Below are positions 8,078 through 14,856 of a DNA stretch of 40,977 nucleotides, piece by piece. The notes beneath the pieces were generated by a model. That model was not told where the DNA came from. It saw only the letters and a program-made list of their open reading frames with translations, and made no database searches. A program made the position numbers and the translations under genes. The stretch's first letter is position 1. Each line of letters starts with the position of its first letter. The stretch lies in contig NZ_JAELTI010000043.1 of NCBI RefSeq assembly GCF_016428755.1, forward strand, positions 1 to 40,977. The letters are read 5' to 3'. The stretch is from Allobosea sp. ASV33. GTDB lineage: Bacteria > Pseudomonadota > Alphaproteobacteria > Rhizobiales > Beijerinckiaceae.

Positions 8078-9466
8078 ATGACCCGCGCGCAGGCGATCGC
8101 GAAAGCCCAGGACTATTTCGACTCAGGCCGGATGAAGACCGATCTCGGCCGGCTCATCGCGATCCCCACCGAAAGCCAGAATCCCGACCGTGCCCCGGTC
8201 CTCGGCGAGTATCTCGACAAGGAGATGCAGCCCTTGCTCGAATCGCTCGGCTTCACCTGCCGCATCCTGACCCATGCCAAGGCGCGCGGCCCCTTCCTCT
8301 ATGCCGAGCGCATCGAGGACCCCGCCCTGCCGACTATCCTCGGCTACGGCCATGGCGACGTGATCCGCGGCCTCGACGCGCAATGGAGCGAGGGCCTCTC
8401 CCCCTGGAAGCTGGTCGAGCGCGACGGCCGCTGGTACGGGCGCGGCGTCGTCGACAACAAGGGCCAGCACCTCATCAACATCAACGGCCTGCGCGCCGTG
8501 CTGGAGACGCGCGGCAAGCTTGGCTTCAACGCCAAATACCTGATCGAGATGGGCGAGGAATCCGGTTCTCCGGGCCTGCGCGAGCTCTGCGAGGACGAGG
8601 CGGAACTGCTCAAGGCCGACATCCTGATTGCATCGGACGGCCCGCGTCTCAATGCCGAGCGCCCGACCGTGTTTTTGGGTGCCCGCGGCGTCATCACCTT
8701 CGACCTGCAGATCACGGCCCGCGAGGGCGGGCATCATTCCGGCAACTGGGGCGGCATCCTCTCCGATCCGGCGATCCAGCTCGCCCATGCCATCGCCTCG
8801 ATCACCTCGCCCACCGGCCAGATCCGCATCCATGAATGGGTGCCGAAGGAACTGCCCGATGGCGTCCGCCGCGCGCTCGCCGATTGCGAGATCGATGGCG
8901 GCCCGGACGGCCCGACCATCGACCCGAACTGGGGCGAGCCCGGTCTTTCCCCGGCCGAGCAGGTCTTCGGCTGGTGCTCCTTCGACGTTCTCGCGATGAA
9001 ATCCGGCGTGCCGGAGACGCCGGTCAACGCCGTGCCGCCGAGCGCCTGGGCGCGCGTCGCCTTGCGCTTCGTCGTCGGCATCGATCCGCGCGACGTCGCC
9101 CCGGCGCTGCGCCGCCATCTCGACCGCCACGGCTTCGACATGGTCGAGATCATCATGCCCGGCACCGAGCGCTTCGGCGCGACGCGGCTCGACCCTGACG
9201 ATGCCTGGGTCCGCTTCACCATCGATTCGATCGCCGAGAGCACCGGCAAGAAGCCGGCGCTGCTGCCCAATCTCGGCGGATCCCTGCCTAATGACATTTT
9301 CGCCGAGATCCTGAAGCTGCGCACGATCTGGGTGCCGCATTCCTATCCGGGCTGCTCCCAGCATGCTCCGGACGAGCACCTGCCGGCTGCCATCGCTCGC
9401 GAAGGGCTCGTCGCCATGGCAGGGCTCTACTGGGATATCGGCGCCGGCAACGCCCCTAAACTCTAA
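8078..9466 (+). CDS. M20 family metallopeptidase (ArgE/DapE/ACY1 type)
   Basis: This is a 462-residue zinc amidohydrolase/peptidase. Likely metal and catalytic residues are His92 and Asp94 in GYGHGDV, Asp126 in GRGVVDNKGQH, the Glu160-Glu161 pair in EMGEESGSPG, and a C-terminal His in HAPDEHLPA. The dimerisation domain of M20 enzymes lies between (ARGVITFDLQITAREGGHHS). ATG 8078 is preferred, with GGGGAG about 12 nt upstream; GTG 8045 would add 11 residues. M20 enzymes hydrolyse dipeptides, N-acyl amino acids or ureido compounds. Its proximity to the urate genes suggests allantoate as a possible substrate, but the sequence looks like the general peptidase/deacylase branch, so I do not assign allantoate amidohydrolase. 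Confidence 0.87.
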   Translation: MTRAQAIAKAQDYFDSGRMKTDLGRLIAIPTESQNPDRAPVLGEYLDKEMQPLLESLGFTCRILTHAKARGPFLYAERIEDPALPTILGYGHGDVIRGLDAQWSEGLSPWKLVERDGRWYGRGVVDNKGQHLININGLRAVLETRGKLGFNAKYLIEMGEESGSPGLRELCEDEAELLKADILIASDGPRLNAERPTVFLGARGVITFDLQITAREGGHHSGNWGGILSDPAIQLAHAIASITSPTGQIRIHEWVPKELPDGVRRALADCEIDGGPDGPTIDPNWGEPGLSPAEQVFGWCSFDVLAMKSGVPETPVNAVPPSAWARVALRFVVGIDPRDVAPALRRHLDRHGFDMVEIIMPGTERFGATRLDPDDAWVRFTIDSIAESTGKKPALLPNLGGSLPNDIFAEILKLRTIWVPHSYPGCSQHAPDEHLPAAIAREGLVAMAGLYWDIGAGNAPKL

Positions 9467-9472
9467 GCGGGC

Positions 9473-9730
9473 TTATTCCTGCGGCTGGCGCGGATCGCGC
9501 CCCGGCGGCAGATCGATCGGCGTCGCCGGGGGAGCCTCCGGCGGCGCGTTCGGCGGCAATTCCGGCGGCGGCCCGACCGGGATGCCCTGCGGCTCCTCAT
9601 CCGGCGGCGATTCGACGGGCGGAGCCGGCGGAACCTCGCCCGGCGTCAGCGGCGGCGCCTCAGGAGGCGGATTCGGGATGGCCGGCGTGTTGCCGGGAGC
9701 GGCCGCAAGGCCTTGATCGAATTGCGTCAT
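9473..9730 (-). CDS. Small proline-rich protein, unknown function
   Basis: This is an 85-residue protein beginning MTQFDQGLAAAPGNTPAIPN, followed by an almost uninterrupted Pro-rich acidic tract (PPPEAPPLTPGEVPPAPP, then PPDEEPQGIPVGPPPELPP) and ending PPGRDPRQPQE. It has no signal peptide or membrane segment. ATG 9730 is chosen because AGAGG lies 6 nt upstream; the ATG at 9751 has no such site. It ends 6 bp from the M20 peptidase stop, with the genes convergent. Low-complexity composition prevents any family call. The good ribosome binding site and full-length frame support a real gene. Confidence 0.5.
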   Translation of the reverse strand: MTQFDQGLAAAPGNTPAIPNPPPEAPPLTPGEVPPAPPVESPPDEEPQGIPVGPPPELPPNAPPEAPPATPIDLPPGRDPRQPQE

Positions 9731-9877
9731 GCGAAACCTCTCGTTTCGCACAGGAACGCTTGAGCTGCCGAAAGGCTCCCGGCTCGGCGGGAAAGGACCG
9801 CAATCTCAAACTGGCAACGGCACGAGGCGGCTGCTTCAGCGAGATACCTGTTCAGCGATGTCAGGAATTTGAGGTCG

Positions 9878-9953
<76 letters not shown>

Positions 9954-10048
9954 ATACGCCACGAAGCGCCGCCGGTCAGCGGTGTTGGCCGCGTCAGGCA
10001 GGGGGCGTGTAGCAAAGGCCCCGCCCCCTGTCCACCCATCTGTGACAG

Positions 10049-10082
10049 TTTTTTCAAACGCGGCGGAAAAGGCCCCGCCGCG
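10049..10082 (-). terminator. Intrinsic terminator after the nucleobase permease
   Basis: On the minus strand, CGCGGCGG and CCGCCGCG form a perfect 8-bp stem around GGCCTTTT, followed by TTTGAAAAAA. It starts about 10 nt past the permease stop. The T-run after the stem is short, so strength is uncertain. Confidence 0.5.
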
Positions 10083-10092
10083 CTGTGGATTG

Positions 10093-11370
10093 TCAGGCCG
10101 TACGGCGGTTCAGCAGGTGATAGAGCACGATCGCGCCGAAGGTCGCGGTGCCGATTCCGCCGAGCTCATAGCCGAAGATCGGCAGCTTCAGGTCGCCGGC
10201 GCCGAGAATCAGCGCGGTCGCGACCGTGATCAGGTTCTTCGGCTCGGAGAAATCGACCTTGTTCTCGACCCAGATCCGGCCCGCCGTCGCAGCGATCAGG
10301 CCGAACACCACGACCGCGAGGCCGCCGAGCACCGCGACGGGTATCGTGCCGATCACCGCGCCGAACTTGGGCGAGAAGCCCAGCAGGAGCGCGATGATGC
10401 CGGCTGCGACGAAGACCAGCGTCGAATAGACCCGCGTCACCGCCATCACGCCCATGTTCTCGGCATAGGTCGTGACGCCTGTACCGCCGCCCGAACCGGC
10501 GATCATGGTGCCGAGACCGTCCGCGAAGAAGCCACGCCCGATCAGGTGGTCGAAATTGCGCCCGGTCATCACCGAGATGCCTTTGATATGGCCGAGATTC
10601 TCGGCGACCAGGATGATCGCGACCGGCACGATCAGGGTCATCGCCTTGGCATCGAAGATCGGCGAGACGAAATGCGGCAGGCCGAACCAGGCGGCCTCGC
10701 CGACCTTGGCGAAATTCACCGCCGGCGCGCCGAAGCTCGTGGCGGTCAGGGCGTAGAGGATATAGGCCGCGAGCCCGCCGATCAGGATCGGCAGGCGCTG
10801 CGGCAGGCCGCGCCCGTAGACCGCGACCAGCGCCACCGCGACGACCGTGAACAGCGCGATCCACTTCGTGTAGGGGCTGGCCGAGATCATGCTGATCGCG
10901 ACCGAGGTCAGGTTGAGGCCGATCGCTGCGACGACGGCGCCGGTCACGACCGGCGGCAACAGCTTCTCGATCCAGGCCGTGCCGACACCCTGCACGATCA
11001 GGCCGATCACCGCATAGACCGCGCCGCAGGCGATGATGCCGCCGAGCGCGACCGCGATATTCGGGTTGGGGCCGGAGCCGGCATAGCCGGTCGCGGCGAT
11101 GACAACGCCGATGAAGGCGAAGGAGGAGCCGAGATAGCTCGGCAATTGCCCGCGCGTGATCACGAAGAACAGCAGCGTCGCGATGCCGGAGAAGAAGATC
11201 GCGACATTCGGGTCGAAGCCCATCAGCACCGGCGCCAGCACCGTCGAGCCGAACATGGCGACGACATGCTGCAGGCCGGCGACCACCGTCTGGCTGGTCG
11301 GCAGCCGCTCATCCGGCATCACCGCGCCGGAGGTTTTCAGGGTCCAGTTCGGAAAATAGCCCATCGGCAT
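10093..11370 (-). CDS. NCS2 family nucleobase permease, uracil type (UraA/RutG-like)
   Basis: This is a 425-residue transporter with about 14 hydrophobic segments. The NCS2 signature appears as AENMGVMAVTRVYS, the form found in uracil permeases; xanthine and urate carriers usually have QNNGV...TG instead. The N-terminal block LPTSQTVVAGLQHVVAMFGS is also typical. The start ATG 11370 follows GGGGAG by 4 nt (10 nt to the next ATG 11364); longer in-frame starts add a low-quality extension. It probably imports uracil or a related base by proton symport. It is monocistronic, with a terminator-like hairpin after it. The family is strong; the exact base is inferred from the signature. Confidence 0.88.
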   Translation of the reverse strand: MPMGYFPNWTLKTSGAVMPDERLPTSQTVVAGLQHVVAMFGSTVLAPVLMGFDPNVAIFFSGIATLLFFVITRGQLPSYLGSSFAFIGVVIAATGYAGSGPNPNIAVALGGIIACGAVYAVIGLIVQGVGTAWIEKLLPPVVTGAVVAAIGLNLTSVAISMISASPYTKWIALFTVVAVALVAVYGRGLPQRLPILIGGLAAYILYALTATSFGAPAVNFAKVGEAAWFGLPHFVSPIFDAKAMTLIVPVAIILVAENLGHIKGISVMTGRNFDHLIGRGFFADGLGTMIAGSGGGTGVTTYAENMGVMAVTRVYSTLVFVAAGIIALLLGFSPKFGAVIGTIPVAVLGGLAVVVFGLIAATAGRIWVENKVDFSEPKNLITVATALILGAGDLKLPIFGYELGGIGTATFGAIVLYHLLNRRTA

Positions 11371-11502
11371 CGCGCTCCCCAGGGTCGCCGGGGGAGCGAC
11401 CGCACCGGAAGCGCAGATGAAAGCAAAAACCGAGCCGGCGCCAGATCGCGCCGGCGTCATCCACCGGAATCGAAGGGCGGTGAGCGCGGCGGCAGCAGCG
11501 CT

Positions 11503-11663
11503 GTCATCCCGTGCGCGCTGCGGCGCGCAGTGCCGCAGCGCAGACACGGGACCGTGTCCAGGAAAGGGCGCCCTTACGGAGGCCGCCAGGGTAGGAGCCT
11601 CTAGCGGCGCGCGGTCCCGTGTCAGCGCCGCAGCGTTTCACGCTGCAGCGCGCACGGGAAGAC
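11503..11663. repeat. Long imperfect inverted repeat between permease and leuA
   Basis: This fills about half of the 335-bp gap 11371-11705. Outer arms CCCGTGCGCGCTGCGGCG (11508-11525) and CGCTGCAGCGCGCACGGG (11641-11658) are reverse complements with one mismatch. Inside them, a second pair (around GACACGGGACCG and CGGTCCCGTGTC) also pairs. The whole could fold into one hairpin of roughly 150 nt. Its sequence differs from families A and B. I see no gene in the rest of the gap. Confidence 0.75.
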
Positions 11664-11705
11664 ACCCCTTCCCCAAGGGCGCTTCCTTGACTGCGCCTCT
11701 TCCCC

Positions 11706-13268
11706 TTACTCCGCCGCCTGCGCGTGCAGGCGCCCGCCGCGCGCGATCAGCTTGTTGAGCGCCGCCAGATAGGCCTTGGCCGAGGCGACCAGCGTGTCCG
11801 GATCGGCGCCCCGGCCGCTGACCGACGAGCCGTCGCGCGCGAGGCGAACCGTCACCTCGGCCTGCGCGTCGGTGCCTTCGGTCACGGCATGGACGTCGTA
11901 GAGCTCCAGCGTCACCTCATGCGGCGCGATCGCCTTGATCGCGTTGAAGATGGCGTCGATCGGCCCGTTGCCCTCGACCTCCTCGGTGACGCGTTTGCCC
12001 TCGACATTCAGCTTCATGGTCGCGCGCTGCGGCCCGCGCGTGCCGGCGATCACCGTCAGCGATTCCAGCTTGATGCGGTCATGGGCGGTGGCGATGTTCT
12101 CGTCGACCAGCGCCTCGATATCCTCGTCGTAGACATGCTTCTTGCGGTCGGCCAGCGCCTTGAACCGGGTGAAGGCGTCCTCGAGCTGGTTGTCGCCCAG
12201 ATCGTAGCCCATCTCCTTCAGCTTGGAGCGGAAGGCGGCGCGGCCGGAATGCTTGCCCATCACCAGCGAGGTCTTGGTCACGCCGACCGATTCCGGCGTC
12301 ATGATCTCGTAGGTGGTGTTGTTCTTCAGCATGCCGTCCTGGTGGATGCCGCTTTCATGCGCGAAGGCGTTCCGGCCGACGATCGCCTTGTTGTACTGCA
12401 CGGGGAAGGAGCAGGCGGAGGAGACCGCCTTCGAGATGCGCATCAATTGCGAGGCGTCGATGCCGGTGTCGTAGGGCAGCACGTCGCCGCGCACCTTCAG
12501 CGCCATCACGATCTCTTCCAGCGAGGCATTGCCGGCGCGCTCGCCAATGCCGTTGACCGTGCACTCGACCTGCCGCGCCCCGCCCTCGATGCCGGCCAGC
12601 GAATTGGCAACGGCCAGGCCCAGGTCGTTATGGCAATGCACCGAGAAGACCGCCCTGTCGGCGTTCGGCACGCGCTCGCGGATCGACCTGAACATGAAGC
12701 GATATTCGTCCGGCGTGGCATAGCCGACCGTATCGGGCAGGTTGATCGTGGTGGCGCCGGCCTTGATCGCGGTCTCGACCGCGCGGCAGAGATAGTCGAT
12801 CGGCGTGCGGGTGGCGTCCATCGCCGACCACTCGACATCCTCGACCAGGTTGCGCGCCTGCGTCACCGTGGCGGAGATGATCTCCAGCACCTGTTCCTGC
12901 GTCTTGCGCATCTGGTGCTCCAGATGGATCGGCGAGGTCGAGACGAAGGTGTGAATGCGCGGCTTCACCGCATGGCGCACCGCTTCGCCGGCCCGGGCGA
13001 TATCGGCGCTGATGGCGCGGGCCAGGCCCGCAACAGTCGCGCGCTTCAGGCGGCTTGCGATCGCGGACACCGCCTCGAAATCGCCGTCGGACGCGATCGG
13101 GAAGCCAGCCTCGATGATGTCGACGCCCATCGCGTCGAGCGCGTCGGCAATCTCCAGCTTCTCCTCGAAGGTCATGGTGGCGCCGGGGCACTGCTCGCCG
13201 TCGCGCAAGGTGGTGTCGAAGATCAGGACGCGGTCTTTTGCGGAGCCGGTCTGGGTCGGATTGGCCAT
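11706..13268 (-). CDS. leuA: 2-isopropylmalate synthase
   Basis: This 520-residue enzyme is full length for the LeuA type 1 family. The HMGL-like barrel carries [16 protein letters not shown] at the N-terminus (metal Asp and catalytic Arg) and [12 protein letters not shown] (metal His residues). [15 protein letters not shown] and [15 protein letters not shown] mark the linker region. The last 130 residues are the LeuA allosteric domain, which binds leucine. It condenses acetyl-CoA with 2-ketoisovalerate, the first step committed to leucine. The start ATG 13268 gives the standard N-terminus. A leader peptide and hairpin upstream (13350-13516) indicate transcription attenuation by leucine supply, in addition to feedback inhibition. 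The assignment is strong. Confidence 0.96.
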   Translation of the reverse strand: MANPTQTGSAKDRVLIFDTTLRDGEQCPGATMTFEEKLEIADALDAMGVDIIEAGFPIASDGDFEAVSAIASRLKRATVAGLARAISADIARAGEAVRHAVKPRIHTFVSTSPIHLEHQMRKTQEQVLEIISATVTQARNLVEDVEWSAMDATRTPIDYLCRAVETAIKAGATTINLPDTVGYATPDEYRFMFRSIRERVPNADRAVFSVHCHNDLGLAVANSLAGIEGGARQVECTVNGIGERAGNASLEEIVMALKVRGDVLPYDTGIDASQLMRISKAVSSACSFPVQYNKAIVGRNAFAHESGIHQDGMLKNNTTYEIMTPESVGVTKTSLVMGKHSGRAAFRSKLKEMGYDLGDNQLEDAFTRFKALADRKKHVYDEDIEALVDENIATAHDRIKLESLTVIAGTRGPQRATMKLNVEGKRVTEEVEGNGPIDAIFNAIKAIAPHEVTLELYDVHAVTEGTDAQAEVTVRLARDGSSVSGRGADPDTLVASAKAYLAALNKLIARGGRLHAQAAE

Positions 13269-13349
13269 GGTTCTGCTTCCGGGTGTCGGCGCGCCGCGGA
13301 ATTCTGGGAAGGGCGGGCGCTGGGTTCTCTGTCGGCGGTTCTCGTCAGT

Positions 13350-13391
13350 CCCCTGAGCGCCCAGGCAGCATGCCCGGCCGGCCCTCAGGGG
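13350..13391 (-). promoter_or_regulatory. Attenuator-like hairpin overlapping the leuA leader peptide stop codon
   Basis: On the minus strand CCCCTGAG (13384-13391) and CTCAGGGG (13350-13357) form a perfect 8-bp stem. The 5' arm contains the last Pro codon and the TGA stop of the leader peptide. GGGC/GCCC segments inside could form an alternative stem. There is no T-run after the hairpin, so it may work by Rho-dependent or translational means rather than as a simple intrinsic terminator. Confidence 0.6.
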
Positions 13392-13516
13392 CAGCTAAGG
13401 AGAAGCAGGCCGAGAAGCGAGAACGGGGCGCGAGCGAGAGGAGCGAGAGCGCGCATGCCGACGATCTGCGCGGCAGCGCAGTCCTTCGTCTGGTCATGGC
13501 GGGCGGTCGAAACCAC
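13385..13516 (-). CDS. leuA leader peptide (leucine-rich, attenuation)
   Basis: This is a 43-residue reading frame from GTG 13516, with GAGGA 6 nt upstream, which is ideal. An internal ATG at 13456 would give 23 residues. The C-terminal part holds eight Leu codons, ending LLGLLLLSCP before TGA. Ribosome stalling at this run when charged tRNA-Leu is scarce would change folding of the hairpin that overlaps the stop codon. The frame stops about 115 nt before leuA. Leader peptides of this kind are established for branched-chain genes in proteobacteria; here the function is inferred from position, codon content and the hairpin. Confidence 0.78.
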   Translation of the reverse strand: MVSTARHDQTKDCAAAQIVGMRALAPLARAPFSLLGLLLLSCP

Positions 13517-13542
13517 GGGCGTTCCTCAAATCGACGGACAGG

Positions 13543-13571
13543 ATGTAACCGAAGCACGGGGCGAAGCGCAA
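13543..13571 (-). promoter_or_regulatory. Candidate promoter for the leuA leader transcript
   Basis: On the minus strand TTGCGC (13566-13571) and TTACAT (13543-13548) are separated by 17 nt. The -10 box lies about 26 nt before the leader GTG at 13516, which would give a very short 5' leader, as expected for an attenuated operon. This is a pattern match only. Confidence 0.4.
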
Positions 13572-13601
13572 GCATGTGTCGCATGCCGATTTGAGCGAAG
13601 A

Positions 13602-13616
13602 ACAGACAGCGTCTGT
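13602..13616. promoter_or_regulatory. Palindrome ACAGAC-AGC-GTCTGT between leuA and the DUF1275 gene
   Basis: A perfect 6-bp inverted repeat with a 3-bp centre lies upstream of the candidate leuA promoter and about 80 bp before the divergent DUF1275 gene. Its size and symmetry suit a dimeric regulator. The regulator is not known. Confidence 0.3.
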
Positions 13617-13695
13617 GAATTAGGATGGCGGAGCGCGATTCGGCCGGCGGTCGCGCCAGGATGGAGACCGGCCTGAACTGCCGGAGCGCTGCGCC

Positions 13696-14337
13696 ATGAT
13701 GCGCTATGACCGCCCTGTCATCGGCCTCGCCTTCTGCCTGTCGGGCCTCGCCGGCTTCGTGGATGCGCTCGGCTTCCTCAGTCTCGGCGGCTTCTTCGTC
13801 TCCTTCATGAGCGGCAACACCACCCGTTTCGCCATCGAGCTCGCCGGCCGCCATGCCGGCGGCATCCTGCTTGCCGTCACGATCCTCGGCCTTTTCGTCA
13901 TCGGCGTGGTCGGCGGTTCGCTCGCGGGCCACTTCGCCGGGCGCCAGCGCAAGGCGGCGGTGCTCGCCTTCGTCACGCTCGCGCTGCTGATCTCGGCCGG
14001 CCTGGACATGATCGGCTTCGGCATGGCCGGCGCCGGCGTGCTCGCCATGGCGATGGGCGCTGAGAACAGCGTCTTCCAGCGCGACGGCGAGGTCACGATC
14101 GGCCTCACCTACATGACCGGCACGCTGGTGAAGATGGGCCAGCGCATCGCCGGTGCTCTGCTCGGCGGGCCGAAGCTCGCCTTCCTGCGCCATTTCGTGC
14201 TCTGGCTCGGCCTGCTCAGCGGCGCGATCGCCGGCGCCATCGCGCATAGCCGCATCGGACTCGATGCGATCTGGCTCGCGGCCGGCGCCGCCGCCGTGTT
14301 CACGCTCGTCGCGCTCTTCATGCCCGAGCGCGACTGA
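13696..14337 (+). CDS. DUF1275 (YoaK family) membrane protein
   Basis: This 213-residue protein has about six transmembrane helices. The N-terminal block GFVDALGFLSLGGFFVSFMSGN is the conserved 'G..DA..F...G..F..F.TGN' pattern of DUF1275, and MGAENSVFQRDGEVTIGLTYMTGTLV is the second signature. Family members are integral membrane proteins of unknown transport function. It is divergent from leuA and in the same direction as the small lipoprotein that follows. Two adjacent ATG codons (13696, 13699) could start it. The family is sure; the function is unknown. Confidence 0.85.
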   Translation: MMRYDRPVIGLAFCLSGLAGFVDALGFLSLGGFFVSFMSGNTTRFAIELAGRHAGGILLAVTILGLFVIGVVGGSLAGHFAGRQRKAAVLAFVTLALLISAGLDMIGFGMAGAGVLAMAMGAENSVFQRDGEVTIGLTYMTGTLVKMGQRIAGALLGGPKLAFLRHFVLWLGLLSGAIAGAIAHSRIGLDAIWLAAGAAAVFTLVALFMPERD

Positions 14338-14401
14338 CCGGAGCTTTGCCGCACCGGAGGAATCGGTCATGTTCCCGGCACGATCAGCCGGAGCTTTCCC
14401 G

Positions 14402-14746
14402 ATGCGCGCCTCAACCGTCCTCGTCCCGGCCTTCGCCGCGTTCCTGCTCTCGGCCTGCCAGACACCGTCCGGCAGCGCGCCCCCGGCTCCGCCGCGGTCG
14501 CAGGCTGCGCCCGGCGTGACGCCGAACACCTTCCGCATGCCGTCAGGCACCGGCTGTTCCGGCGAGGTCGAGCGCTTCCAGGCGGTGATCGACAACGACC
14601 TGGACACCGGCCACACCACCAAGAGCGTGCATGACCGGGTCAGCGGCGAGATTTCGCGCGCTCGCTCGACCTGCTCGGCCGGCAACGACGCGGGCGCCAT
14701 CGGCCAGCTCAAGGCGACCAAGGCGAAGTTCGGTTATCCCGGCTGA
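14402..14746 (+). CDS. Small lipoprotein, unknown function
   Basis: This is a 114-residue protein with a lipoprotein signal peptide, MRASTVLVPAFAAFLLSAC, in which LSAC is the lipobox and Cys19 the acylated residue. The mature part is Pro/Ala-rich for about 20 residues, then a small soluble domain with two more Cys (GCSGEVERFQAVIDND and STCSAGNDAGAIGQLKATKA). Similar short lipoproteins are common in Hyphomicrobiales, but I do not recognise a named family. ATG 14402 gives the best signal peptide. ATG 14369, with GGAGG 8 nt upstream, would add 11 residues and cannot be excluded. It follows the DUF1275 gene by about 60 bp. Confidence 0.72.
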   Translation: MRASTVLVPAFAAFLLSACQTPSGSAPPAPPRSQAAPGVTPNTFRMPSGTGCSGEVERFQAVIDNDLDTGHTTKSVHDRVSGEISRARSTCSAGNDAGAIGQLKATKAKFGYPG

Positions 14747-14754
14747 ATGAGGCT

Positions 14755-14848
14755 CGTCATGCTCGGGCTTGACCCGAGCATCTCGGAAACCAGCGCCCTC
14801 TCGTCAGGAGGTTCTCGGGTCGAAGCATTGCTTCGCCCGAGAATGACG
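14755..14848. repeat. Intergenic two-hairpin element, family B
   Basis: ATGCTCGGGCTTGACCCGAGCAT forms the first hairpin. TTCTCGGGTCGAAGC and GCTTCGCCCGAGAA form the second, and the ends are CGTCAT and ATGACG. It fills the gap between the convergent lipoprotein and M3 peptidase genes. The first 25 bases match the element at 6091 almost exactly. Confidence 0.85.
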
Positions 14849-14856
14849 TAGAGGGC

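Noticed and set aside
8078..9466. M20 enzyme as allantoate amidohydrolase completing the urate pathway
   Set aside because: The location is suggestive, but the length and sequence fit the general M20 peptidase branch, and it is separated from puuE by a helicase and two repeats.
11724..13676. 650-residue plus-strand open frame opposite leuA and its leader
   Set aside because: The translation is compositionally biased and without domains; leuA on the other strand is a full-length known enzyme.
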